Assembly: GCA_947650285.1 (NCBI GenBank)
Contig: CANTFL010000987.1
Span: 124,001 to 188,000 of the forward strand
Source of the DNA: Hyaloperonospora brassicae
Taxonomy: Eukaryota; Oomycota; Peronosporomycetes; Peronosporales; Peronosporaceae
DNA: 64,000 bases
Direction of reading: 5' to 3'
Shown: in pieces, positions 11,855-21,232 of the stretch
Position numbering within the stretch: position 1 is the first letter of the stretch
How the letters are laid out: each line of letters opens with the position of its first letter
Position numbers and translations under genes: made by a program
Notes under the pieces: model-generated
Seen by the model: only the letters and a program-made list of their open reading frames with translations
What the model was told of the DNA's origin: nothing
The model's database searches: none

Positions 11855-12338
11855 GCTGAAGGTAGAGCTCCCGTAGGGGATGATATTACATAGAGCTGTC
11901 ATAAACCTGGCAGGGTATGAAAGGTAGTCGGTCGGGAAAAGATCTTCGTCGACGGCTACAGGTACGGCCGCACGTGCGTGACCAGCATCGCCCTTATTCT
12001 TGCTGACTGTGCGGCACATGTCAGTCCACCCCAGTCGATCGGTCTGTCTTTGCCTTAGGGAACTTCAGGTCGGTAGACCTCTCTCGCTTGCCTCCATCCA
12101 CAGTTAAGAACACTACTTTGATCGATGCAAAAAGCTACCGGTCCCTGCGACAACAACCTGTGTGGACAACAACCTGTGTCTTCGCTGTAGGATGGGGGAG
12201 TACGCACCGCTCTATAATCGCTATGAAGAGCGACCACAGGTCATGCGAAACAGAGCAAAGTCATCGAGAGCGTAGCAGCACAACTTTAGACGTCTCATTC
12301 TTCTTGTCAGAAATATATACACACATACACACAGCTCG

Positions 12339-13100
12339 TTAGAGCGCGACCTTGCAAGGCTTTGCTGTCGCTGCTCCGTCCACCTCTTCCAGCGCGCTGC
12401 AGCCACTACTGCGACTGGCGACGTCCGCCATCGCCTCGTCGTCGTTGTCCAGCAGACACGACAGCACTTCCAGCAGCTCTTCGTCCGAGACGACGCCCGC
12501 GCAACGACTGGCCGCGGTCGCGTCTTCGGGAGACCCCCCGCGAGCCCACGTAAACTTGTGCCCCAGTGGCTCCACATCGCTCACGCTCGTGGGCGACTGG
12601 TGGTCGCTCTTGGCCAAGAAATGGCCAAAGCGCAGGTGCTGGTTCCGCATGTGGCGGTTCAAGTTGCCCGTCGAGCTGAACGTCTTGTTGCAGTGGGCGA
12701 ACTGGCACCGACGCGTGGGTGTGTCCATGTGCACGCGCAGGTGGCGCTGCAGTTTGTGCGCCGTCGTGAACGTCTTTGTACACGACGGGTCGGGGCACGC
12801 GAGCGGCTGGAGCTCGTCCCCGTGCAGCCGGCGATGGCGCGCCAAGTTGCTCGTTGTGGTAAAGCACTTGCCGCAGCCGCGTGCGGGGCAGCGGTAGGCC
12901 TTCTCGCCCGTGTGCGTGACCAAGTGCTCCTGCAGCGCGTACCGCCGCGTGAACTGCCGCGGGCACTCGCTGCATTGGAAGCAGCTCCCGAACGGCGGAA
13001 CGGGTTCACCAGAGCCGGTCGAGTGGATGAGGGGAGTCCGACTTGGCGGCGCAAAGTACGGCGTCAAGTCGGACACGACGGGGTACACGGACGTCGACAT
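12339..13100 (-). CDS. C2H2 zinc-finger protein, four fingers
   Basis: The frame encodes four consecutive Kruppel-type fingers: CSECPRQFTRRYALQEHLVTH (C-x2-C), then three with C-x4-C spacing (CPARGCGKCF..., CPDPSCTKTF..., CQFAHCNKTFSSTGNLNRHM...). They are joined by a classical THTGEKAYRC linker between fingers 1 and 2. This arrangement fits a nuclear DNA-binding or RNA-binding protein of the TFIIIA/ZNF type. A Ser/Ala/Glu-rich tail follows (VSDEELLEVLSCLLDNDDE), which may be an acidic interaction segment. I chose the ATG giving MSTSVYPVVSD as the start (253 aa). The frame is open up to 13391, so a longer N-terminus or an upstream exon is possible. The target is unknown. Confidence 0.85.
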   Translation of the reverse strand: MSTSVYPVVSDLTPYFAPPSRTPLIHSTGSGEPVPPFGSCFQCSECPRQFTRRYALQEHLVTHTGEKAYRCPARGCGKCFTTTSNLARHRRLHGDELQPLACPDPSCTKTFTTAHKLQRHLRVHMDTPTRRCQFAHCNKTFSSTGNLNRHMRNQHLRFGHFLAKSDHQSPTSVSDVEPLGHKFTWARGGSPEDATAASRCAGVVSDEELLEVLSCLLDNDDEAMADVASRSSGCSALEEVDGAATAKPCKVAL

Positions 13101-14370
13101 GGGGAGCTGTCGGTCGATTGACTTGTCGAGGGACTGTCCTCTCGATCGCTTTGGAGCGGACGTGGGGATGTGGATGCCAATGGTAAAGTTGAAAACTAAT
13201 GCGCTGGCAGCGCGAGAGACGTACGTGCGTGGTGCCCAATAGCTGCGCAACCCACACACGGACTGACTGCCTGCCGATCGACTTCGCTCGCTCATCGTTG
13301 AAGCTAATGGCTCGCACAGTCGAGGAGCCCGTTTGACTCGGGGGGTGGTGGTGGTGATGGTCCCTGATAGATGGTATGATATTGGCCACAAGAGGCGTTG
13401 CAGTCGTAGTAGTAGCAGTAGCAGTAGTAGTTGTTGCAGGAAGGAGGAAAACGCACGAGGAAGAGGAGCTCGAGAAGTAATGACAGTCGCCGCTCGTGTC
13501 CTGACGGCTTTGACTCGGAGCAGCGTCTCTCCTCACGTGCGCACGTGTGCCGACGACATTAGGTGAGTCCGCTTGGCGCTATCACGGCCACAAGGGCGCA
13601 GCTGGCGACGAACGTCGACGGCACCACATGGCTTTGCACGCGATGATGCCACGCAAAGCGGCGGCCCAACCGCTGTCGCTGCGCCTGTTGCATCCATCAA
13701 TTGGGCAAACACGCGGGAAAAAAGAGGCGGCCGCCACTGCATTGTCGGGAGGCAGCCGTGGCCACGCTCTGGTCGAGCGCGCCAGTAAGTGTCTCTTTGT
13801 GTGCACCGAGTCGTTGCCTGTCCAGGTGCGCTGTGGATTTGCCGCCGCTGACCTCATCAAGTGGCCGTCGGATCGCCAGGTGCGTACTTCAGCTTCCGCT
13901 GTGATCGTCAGTGTTCAAAGCGTGCGCGATATCTGCAGCGAAAGGGGCAGTCTGCAGTCGGCACGGCCAATTGCAGACAATGGGCACTACGTTGAGACTG
14001 GGCCGACGACGGCCGCGCGACAGGCGTTGCCGCCCTCTCGAGTCGCCTTGTGCCACTGGGGACCGGCCCGCCGCACGTCAGATTGTGTGGCCCCGTCTAC
14101 TGCGCTGAACACTGTGCGATTGCGGCACAAGTGTCGTGGCACGGCGCTCTTTTTCTGCCGCTTTGGAAGTATCCGATACGCCGGACACGTCGAGCGGGGT
14201 CGGGTATTCGTTGTCAAAGCAGTGCGTATTCATTATGAGAGGTCACCCACTAATCGTCTGCACGTGGAGCTAAGCTACTCACTCCACCTCCACAGCCGTC
14301 TTCTTCCTCTTCTTCCTCCTCCTCCTACTTCCTCTTCCCCTCTCTTCTTCTTCTTCTTCTTCTTCTCTCT
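13101..14370. other. Intergenic region with low-complexity tracts
   Basis: A plus-strand frame of 287 codons (13547-14410) is open here, but it ends in poly-Phe that is only the complement of the Lys-rich SDHC tail and has no recognisable domain. Low-complexity DNA includes an AGT/AGC triplet tract at about 13396-13440 and a long CT/TTC tract at 14296-14394. I support no gene here. Confidence 0.45.
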
Positions 14371-14874
14371 CTACTGCTTCTTCTTCTTCTCGGGTGTCTT
14401 GATCGTATAGGCCGCTGCGCCGAGACTAAAGACGCCCGCTGCAGCAAACAGCGCGTACGAGCTCGTGGGTCCATCAGCGTTGTTAATGAGCTCGGGTTTG
14501 TACTCCCAGAGGCTGTGGCGCACGGCACAGAGCACGTGGTAGCTCGCGGGAAAGGCCACAAGGAGCTTCGACACGGGCGCGAACAACGGGGTCGCGTCCT
14601 GCGCCATGTAGATCAGTCCCGGCACGTCAGCGCCCACGGCGCCCAATGCACTGCCACCCACAAAGGCGACCGACATGCCCACGCCCGACACGCGGTTGGC
14701 AATGGACGAGATGGCGCTCACGGGGAACTTGTAGATGGTCACGTTGGGCGAGATGGGGCGTCCGAGCGCGGCCTGAGCTGCCGAGTAGCTCTCGGTGCTC
14801 AGAGCGCGCGTCAGTGTTGGGGCCGCTGCGACGGCGCCGTGCGCGAGCTTCTTGTGCAGGAGCTGCAGACTCAT
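14371..14874 (-). CDS. sdhC: Succinate dehydrogenase cytochrome b subunit
   Basis: This 167-aa protein is the large membrane anchor of mitochondrial complex II. It passes electrons from the iron-sulfur subunit to ubiquinone in the inner membrane. An Arg/Ala-rich N-terminus (MSLQLLHKKLAHGAVAAAP) fits a mitochondrial presequence. The family signature RPISPNVTIYKF, with SISSIANRVSG-type residues at the quinone site, follows at about residues 39-65, and the heme-ligand block YHVLCAVRHSLWE is at about 111-124. Three hydrophobic helices can be drawn. The C-terminus ends in an unusual KTPEKKKKQ, encoded by the CTT-rich tract downstream. Length and order fit the family. It lies head-to-head with another respiratory-chain gene, 302 bp away. 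Confidence 0.93.
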   Translation of the reverse strand: MSLQLLHKKLAHGAVAAAPTLTRALSTESYSAAQAALGRPISPNVTIYKFPVSAISSIANRVSGVGMSVAFVGGSALGAVGADVPGLIYMAQDATPLFAPVSKLLVAFPASYHVLCAVRHSLWEYKPELINNADGPTSSYALFAAAGVFSLGAAAYTIKTPEKKKKQ

Positions 14875-15176
14875 TCTTTGTATGGCGCTGGTAAAAGTCG
14901 GACTGCCGCTGCGATCGCGACGGACGCTTGCGAGAAGCTATGCTGGCTGGTTAACGCCTTCCTATAGAGTGTGACCATTTGGACTGCTGTTGAAACGCAT
15001 AGCCTCTATAAATACAAGAACGAGAGCCAGTTTGATCACAAACGAAGGGAGACGAACATCCGATATCGATTCTCGTGGAATTGTCAGTATCCTCGATGTG
15101 ATTGGGAGATATGACACGCGCGTTTCAGCCAATGATATGCGACAATCGACCCCCGCGCCTCAGAAACGCCCTCGCC
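14875..15176. promoter_or_regulatory. Shared upstream region of sdhC and the NDUFB4-like gene
   Basis: The 302 bp between the two divergent start codons must contain both promoters. No intact gene lies within it. I cannot point to a clear core promoter element by eye. Confidence 0.5.
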
Positions 15177-15564
15177 ATGCTGGCCACGACCCTCCGCCGT
15201 TCCAAGCGATCGCTTACGCACTTGCAGAGCCCGCGTCGCCACGGCGGCTCCCTCTCGAAGAACAAGCACATTGAGGTGCGTCTGTCGGATGCTCGAGTGC
15301 CTCGTTGGCCAGTTGGACCGCCTCCTTTGCGGTCGTTTCACTGTCATACGTAATATATCTGACCTGTGGGTGATTGATTGATTGATTGGATTGTAGAACT
15401 GGAACAACTGGCGCGGAGACTCGGAGAAGCGATTCCAGTTCAACCGCCAGTTCTTCACGTCGCTCGTGGGTTGGGGCGTTGTGCCCTTTACGCTCTACTA
15501 CGTCCTGAGCTCTAGCGAACGCGTACGGATGACGCCTTTGGTCGATTCTTTTTTTGTTTGTTGA
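15177..15564 (+). CDS. Complex I small subunit, NDUFB4-like
   Basis: Exon 1 is 15177-15275 (33 codons), the intron is 15276-15396 (GTGCG...TTGTAG), and exon 2 starts at 15397. The spliced protein has an Arg-rich mitochondrial-type N-terminus, then SLSKNKHIENWNNWRGDSEK, FQFNRQFFTSLVGWGVVPF and a single membrane helix ending LYYVLSSSER. This layout (NKNKxIE-W...F.W..R...-helix) fits the plant/protist NDUFB4-like membrane-arm subunit of NADH:ubiquinone oxidoreductase. The 3' end is uncertain. Exon 2 reads through to a TGA at 15562-15564, or it is spliced at 15523 (GTACGG) to an acceptor at 15571 after a good pyrimidine tract, giving a different short C-terminus. It diverges from sdhC. Confidence 0.7.
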
Positions 15565-15571
15565 CGCCCAG

Positions 15572-16789
15572 GATGGGATTGCTCGGCTGCTGCTCGTGCT
15601 AACGCTGCTATTGTTGCCACTGCTTTTGGTTCGTACGTGCTGACAGCGTAAGCGGGATTCGCACAGTGGCGGTCAGGAGATGCTTCGTCAGTAAAGGACG
15701 AACGGGATGCGCAGGAGAGGGACCGACGAGGAGAAGAGAGAGAGAGGCTGGTGGTGCAGTCGACGTTATGCATTGCAGGACAGCATAGAACCGGACGTGT
15801 AGGGTGTGGTCGTAATGCCTGATCGAAGCAAATAAAAAAGAGTCCGATCAGCTCATCTCTGAGCTGTCGAAACGAAGACACCAACACGCGTTATCTGAAC
15901 AACCCACTCGATATTCGGGAAGCCTGATCGCGTAGGAAGTTTGCATGTTGACACCCTTTCCGCTACGGCTGCACGCCCTTTGTGCCAGTCCTGATGTTCA
16001 CCTCTTTCGCCCCCATTATGTACTCCACACTTTTGACGGTAACATTCGATTGCGAACATTTACGATCTTCACAATCCCTTTTCTTTCGAATCCCATACTA
16101 TCCACATCGAATTGAAGATCGCTTCGAGGGAGCGCACCGAACTCGTGGTGGGTTAGTAAGCGTTGAGGTGGGTCTCGTACTAGAGAATCCATTTGCGTAC
16201 AAACGATTTGTCCGCCACAGGCTGAGTGCACAAGTTGAGTATGCAACTTCGAAGTTTGCACGTGACCTGATTTTCCGATGTTTGCACGTGGCTTGATACT
16301 CAATCCCAGGAAAGGTGCCTACCTCAAATGTGCAAAAGCTCACAGAGATCATGCTCGTCAGGGCACAGATTGCAACGGTAGGCCAGCTCACACCCAATCG
16401 CTTGACGTTTTTTCAGCGCAACATATAGCTAGAAAGAGGGCTAACGTGGAAGCCAATCGAGCCGTACACACTAGACAAGCATGTTACAGCTTCGCTTCCT
16501 CTTCGCAACAGCTTTGCTTACTCAACGTGATGGTCCATGTGACAATCTTCTGAGCCGATTTTCAGTGATCGCGCCTTCAGTGCCCCCGAAATGATTCATT
16601 CAGACAAAGAGTTCATTTTGTTTCCTATCACTTCGTGTGCCAAATTGGATCCCCTAAACTGATCGACCCCAACGAATCCGAACAAAAGCGCAGTCGGCGT
16701 CGTACTTTGTTGACGTCCATACAAACGTCCAGACAAAACGTCAGTCGACTTCCTCACAACTTCCGCTTGTCCACTTTTGTATCCATTCG
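15572..16789. other. Intergenic region
   Basis: Only short overlapping frames are present. The first 300 bp may hold a third exon of the NDUFB4-like gene (for example after the acceptor at 15571). No domain or repeat is recognised further on. Confidence 0.45.
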
Positions 16790-18295
16790 ATGGCCATGCG
16801 GGACAAGCGGCCACCGATCAGCGACTCGTCTGCCGCGACGCTCGAGGCGTTCTACGCGCGCGTCATCGATCGCGTCTGCACATCGTATCGAAGCGACGGC
16901 GACGTCGCTACGGTCGACGCCGTCGCTCGTCTCCAACAGGTCCGTTGGCTCTCTCTCGCGCCCGGCCACTGACAAAGGCGTATTCCTCATGCGATACACT
17001 GATGTAGAAGTGGCAGGAAAAGCTCGTGCTGTACACGGGAAAGTCACACGCTGCACGGGCAATAGAAGCAGCAGACGAAGACGAGGACGACGATCGGATT
17101 GTGGTCGTCGACTCGGCCGAAGCGTCGAGCGACAGTGAACTGTCCGAGGGATCGTCGTCCGCGACGCTGTCGTCGCTGTCGTTGAGCTCTTCGACTGGCT
17201 TGGAAGGTGCTACGGAGAGTAAAGCAGTGGGTCGACCACGCGCAGCATTGGTACGCGTTGCAGGTGGCACTCGTGAGAGGGGGTGACATATCTGCTGGTG
17301 GTATGTGTTCTGTAATAACGATTGGCTGTTGTGCATGCAGCCGAGTGGCGCGACGTCGACGACAACGTCCGTGTTTGCTAAAATGGTTGGCTTGTAGAGC
17401 TTTGGAAGTGAACGGGAAGCTGAAGGACTGAGTCTGGTGGGGTGTTTGTTGCCTGTCGACAGCTCGGGTCTAAGCGGAAACTGCATCAGCTAGATGGCTC
17501 CATTTCGGACGCTGAAGTTGATGTTGACTGCAGGGACGTAGTTGCTGCTGTGGAGGAGGACGAGGACGAGGAGAAGGAGGAAGAAGAGGTTTGGACTGTT
17601 TGACATGCTACCGTGCAACTCGATGGGACATATGACCAACCATTATGCTGGATCTGCAGCTCTCTTACCAGAATCAAGGCGACCGACGAGAAAGGAAGGC
17701 ATCTTGTTCTTCTTTGTCAACAGCAGTGCAAAACGCGTACGACGATGCGAAAAACGGCCGACGTGATGAAGCAGTAGAAGAAAAAGATGGTACAGAATAC
17801 GACAATGCTCGCGAAAAAACGCATGAGGAAGGAGAGAGGAGTGCAGTGTGTGAACGAGTACTTGACGAAGAGCCACCGGCGCGTCCACCGATATCGTCAT
17901 CGTTGCTAGTGTCTGCAGACGATCTCGCTCCCGTCTCTGGTCTTTCCGGCATCAGTCTGCCGTTACAAATTGCTGCGCAGTATTCCAGGTTTCGAAACTA
18001 TGGCAATCGTAAGGGGTATCGTGGTCAATTGCACGCGATCGTGTTGACATGGCCGAGACGACTGCGGGCAGGAGAAACTATCCATCCTGGTGAGTTAGTG
18101 TGGTGCTATCCGGAATCAGTGCAAGGACTCATCAGTGAGGGTAAAATGGGGAAGATGATTTCGCGTGGAGACAGTCGGCACGAAATGAATATTGAGTTCG
18201 ACGATGGGACGAAAGCTGTCGTTTCGATGGATCGGGTCCGTCGTTTGTCTGAGTACCTTATTCGCAAGGGCAGAGTCTGCTTTACCGAACAGTAG
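16790..18295 (+). CDS. TFIIA-alpha-like N-terminus fused to an unknown C-terminal domain
   Basis: I model five exons, all in phase 0: 16790-16939, 17008-17250, 17341-17385, 17463-17588 and 17660-18295, giving 399 aa. Exons 1-2 give FYARVIDRVCTSYRSDG, then DAVARLQQ joined to KWQEKLVLYTG. This is the helix pattern of the TFIIA large-subunit N-terminus, which forms a four-helix bundle with the small subunit in the RNA polymerase II pre-initiation complex. A Ser/Glu-rich spacer and an acidic stretch (KRKLHQLDGSISDAEVDVD, EEDEDEEKEEEE) also resemble the TFIIA linker. The last exon should then hold the TFIIA beta-barrel. Instead it encodes YRGQLHAIVLTWPRRLRAGE, IHPGELVWCYPESVQGLI and EMNIEFDDGTKAVVSMDRV, which look like a Tudor/SH3-type barrel. 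It may be a divergent TFIIA, a true fusion, or an unrelated chromatin protein. Exon 3 and its borders are the weakest part. Confidence 0.55.
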
Positions 18296-20258
18296 CAACA
18301 TCAGTCTTCACGGACTGATTTTGCAGGTGTTAGGTTTGCACATACCTGCAGCAAGAATTGCTCGATGCGTGGTGTTGACTTTACTGCGCCATGGTGGAAT
18401 AGCTGCCGGCGACGACGACACTAAGTACTGCGTGATTACGAGATTGACTCAACACGTGGATTGATCTCCGGATGTCAAGAACAACGCGGGCAACTGTCGT
18501 TTGTTAGAATCGTACGGGTTCGTCCTGTTGGAAACGTAGTCGCCATAGACGGACGACTCGTCCTTTGGCTAGCAGCCACAATATGTATGTTGTATCGCAC
18601 CGACCAGCACGCGAAGAATCTGTCTGATACCGAGAGTCGTTATACAAGCTAACTAGATGGCTTGCTGCAACAGTCGGTACGTCAAGCACATCAAATCGAC
18701 GGCTGAATGATTATTCTGTGCCACAGTTCGCCGTATTGGCGACACGTGATGATTCTTGGACGGATTTTGACAAAGCGTCCCAAGAGGCAGTGCGTGAATC
18801 AACAGCCAGCCGGACATTTCGCCTCGTTTATCTGGTGTCAAGCGTGTTAATACACTCGAAGGTTCAGCTACTTGCCGACGTCAACGGGCTATGAGATGCG
18901 AAAATGACATTCACCTGAAAATATCGTGGTGAAACCATAATGTGCATCGAATCGTTAGCTACATGTTTGCACAAGTTGGTCGTGGGCTAGCGAGCGCGCT
19001 GCCGATAGTCGCTCGTGGGATGCGGAGATCGAAGAGGTTGCAAGGACGCATCCATCACTGAGGCCATACATGCAGTTGAACAAAATGGCAAGACCCGAAA
19101 CGTGTGAAGCTGCGACGAGCGCTCAGTATGCTTGGCTGCGCTGCAAATGATCAGGACGATGCATGGCTGACGAAGCATCTGCTGTACACGATGTGAATGG
19201 TTGCGAAGGTTCGAAACCCGTTGCAAAACAGATTTCGACATCGGTCCGTTGATCGGCAGGACTATTGTCGGTACATGACGTCAGCAAAGAACTTCACTAC
19301 GAAGAGTCACAGCAATCACCAAGCAAGGTCGAGTCCAGGTCGTCAGGTCTCGTTTGGATCGACAAGTGCGGGCAGAATTCGACGAACGTGCTAGTGCAGT
19401 GCCCGTGGGTATCTATTGTATCACAGCGACCACCTACATCGTGATCCAGTGGACATGTTGATGCGTCCAGCATTCGTGTACAACGTAGCGGTACCCTCTG
19501 CCTTCAATGTGTACGGGTTCGGCAAACATCCGAACCAGACTCTGAGCTGCCTCGTTGTTTTGGCAACCGCCTCGAGTCACATGTTGTGTTCTGACGCCGC
19601 TCTGTTCGCTTACCCATAGTCAGTCGCTTCACCCCAACCAACACAGCTGCAGTAGCTGCCAATTGCACGGATCTCAAGAAGGTTACACGCAGGCGTATCA
19701 GCACACAAACGTCGGCAATCAGGCGCTGCAATGCTAACTGCAGCTACCACGACGTGACTGCGAATAGCAAAACACATTGTCAACTTGCCGCTGGTCGCGA
19801 GACTTCTTAAGTGGCTGCTACTCCAAGTGGACTGACGTGTCGAGCACACCGGTGAGTTTACACAGCTCCACATGTCACGTTTCTACAGATGAAGCAAAAA
19901 GATGACCGAACTGTGGTACGAGACGTCCAAATGGTCAAGTTGCAGCATGGCGTCCGAAGCTCAAGGTCAAATGTCGAGGGTCAACGAGACCCTTTCGAAC
20001 AGCTTCTGACAAATGGGTCCAAAAGGTAGGAAGTAACGTACAGCAAGTTCGAAGACGTCACTGTGCTACTGACGGACAGACTTGCTCCCACATGGCCACT
20101 TCTACATCAAACAGCTATAAGATAGTGTCCGTAAACTTCTGAAATGGACCGACCAGCGCCTCACCGCCAACAGCAGCAACGGAGAACAACCAGTTATCAT
20201 ATCACATGTCAATAGCAAACCAGAAGAGGAACGTGTTCGTCGTTTCGTTTACTGCACC
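18296..20258. other. Intergenic region with decayed coding sequence
   Basis: No intact gene is present. Around 18990-19430 (+) a frame reads ASERAADSRSWDAEIEEVAR and HPSLRPYMQLNKMARPETCE with ordinary codon use, then breaks at stops. Another stretch at about 19465-20130 (+) is nearly open in one frame with three or four stops (NTAAVAANCTDLKKVTRRR, QMKQKDDRTVVRDVQMVKLQ). These look like relics of one or two genes. The family is not recognised. Confidence 0.35.
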
Positions 20259-21019
20259 TCAACTGGGGTTGTCAACCTCTTGATAGCCTATGGGCGACGG
20301 TCTCTTCCCCAATGCACACTGAATCGACTCTTGGATCCTCGAGCCTCGAGCGCTCTTCTTTCGACGACGAGCTCCCTGCGCGTTGCCACTCGCTCGCTGT
20401 GTGCGCTCCTGGTCCTTGAGCACGCCCTGGCTCAGTTTCTTGTTCTCGAAAAAGTCCCGCACACAAAAGATTGTCACAGTCTCGCCATAGTCTGCACAGT
20501 GCACACAGCAGCTTCATCAGCACACAGTGCCGAAACCAGCGTATGCCGATCAGTCTCCTTAGCACGTATCAATCAGTCTCCTTACAGTGAAAGTTCGGCT
20601 CTCGGAACTCATTCTTGAGCACGGGTTTCTTCGACCGCGAGGGCTCCGGCTCGGGTTTCTCCTCCTCTGTACACCAACAGACACGTTGCAGCCACAACAA
20701 CAATAGCACCCGTGGTGCCAACCGATTGTTACTTCAGACCTCACATACTGACTATCGGGTGCAGACTATACACCACGACCGCACGTGTATACAACGTACC
20801 TTTTGGATGCGTCGCGCACACCTGAGCGCGTGCGAGGCAGCACTTCTTGCACGCCACGTTCACACAACTGGCAGCTACTTGCTTCTTGTTGGCACAGAAT
20901 TGACACGTGCGCACAGCTACTGCTACTGCTGATGCTACTGCTGATATAGTTTTGGCGCGTTTCGCTGGAGGTGCGTCCTCTGCTGCAGCGACAGCGGCGT
21001 CGTCAGCAGCGCTGGCCAT
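20259..21019 (-). CDS. Small Cys-rich zinc-binding-like protein, three exons
   Basis: Exons are 20800-21019, 20586-20666 and 20259-20491, with phases that match exactly (220, 81 and 233 nt), giving 177 aa. An Ala-rich N-terminus with a basic patch (PPAKRAKT, a possible nuclear signal) leads to a compact cysteine cluster: CQFCANKKQVAASCVN, then ACKKCCLARAQVCATH. The pattern CxxC-x9-C-x4-CxxCC-x6-C-x2-H suggests one or two bound zinc ions. After a Glu/Pro linker the C-terminus has YGETVTIFCVRDFFENKKLS and a strongly basic RRRKKSARGSRI stretch. I do not recognise the family. The start lies 213 bp from the divergent ubiquilin start codon. Confidence 0.7.
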
Positions 21020-21232
21020 GTGTATCACTGGATGTTGCTACATGTATACTACAAGTGTACCCAACTGACAATGGGTACAGCCCGTCGGCACCCAAGTGAG
21101 CTTGCCCTATCCACTGTCTACTGGTTTCTACCGAAAGCCTCGGTACCGTCATACCGACGCTATCGGTACTTCTGCGTGCGCTCCAAACGAGAGGCAGACA
21201 CGAAGGAGAGGAACGGCGCGGGACTCGAGACG
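21020..21232. promoter_or_regulatory. Divergent promoter region, Cys-rich gene and ubiquilin
   Basis: The 213 bp between two divergent ATGs must hold both promoters. A plus-strand frame is open upstream of the ubiquilin ATG but has no family similarity, so I place the ubiquilin start at 21233, where the ubiquitin-like domain begins. Confidence 0.5.

Larger units (their letters stand above)
9311..12338. other. Intergenic region with hairpin and gene relic
   Basis: No intact gene is recognisable. The open frames are short and mutually overlapping. Two structures stand out and are listed separately: a perfect hairpin at 9678-9704 and coding-like but frameshifted sequence at about 10830-11854. 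Confidence 0.5.

Noticed and set aside
12406..13054. Long open frames antisense or out of frame to the zinc-finger gene
   Set aside because: They are shadows caused by the GC-rich codons of the four fingers and have Arg/Ala-rich, domain-free translations.
13547..14410. 287-codon plus-strand frame upstream of and overlapping the sdhC 3' end
   Set aside because: It ends in poly-Phe that is the complement of the Lys tail, has no domain, and overlaps a well-supported gene.
19195..19220. B-box-like GGTTCGAAACCC
   Set aside because: No matching A box or cloverleaf lies upstream at the right distance.
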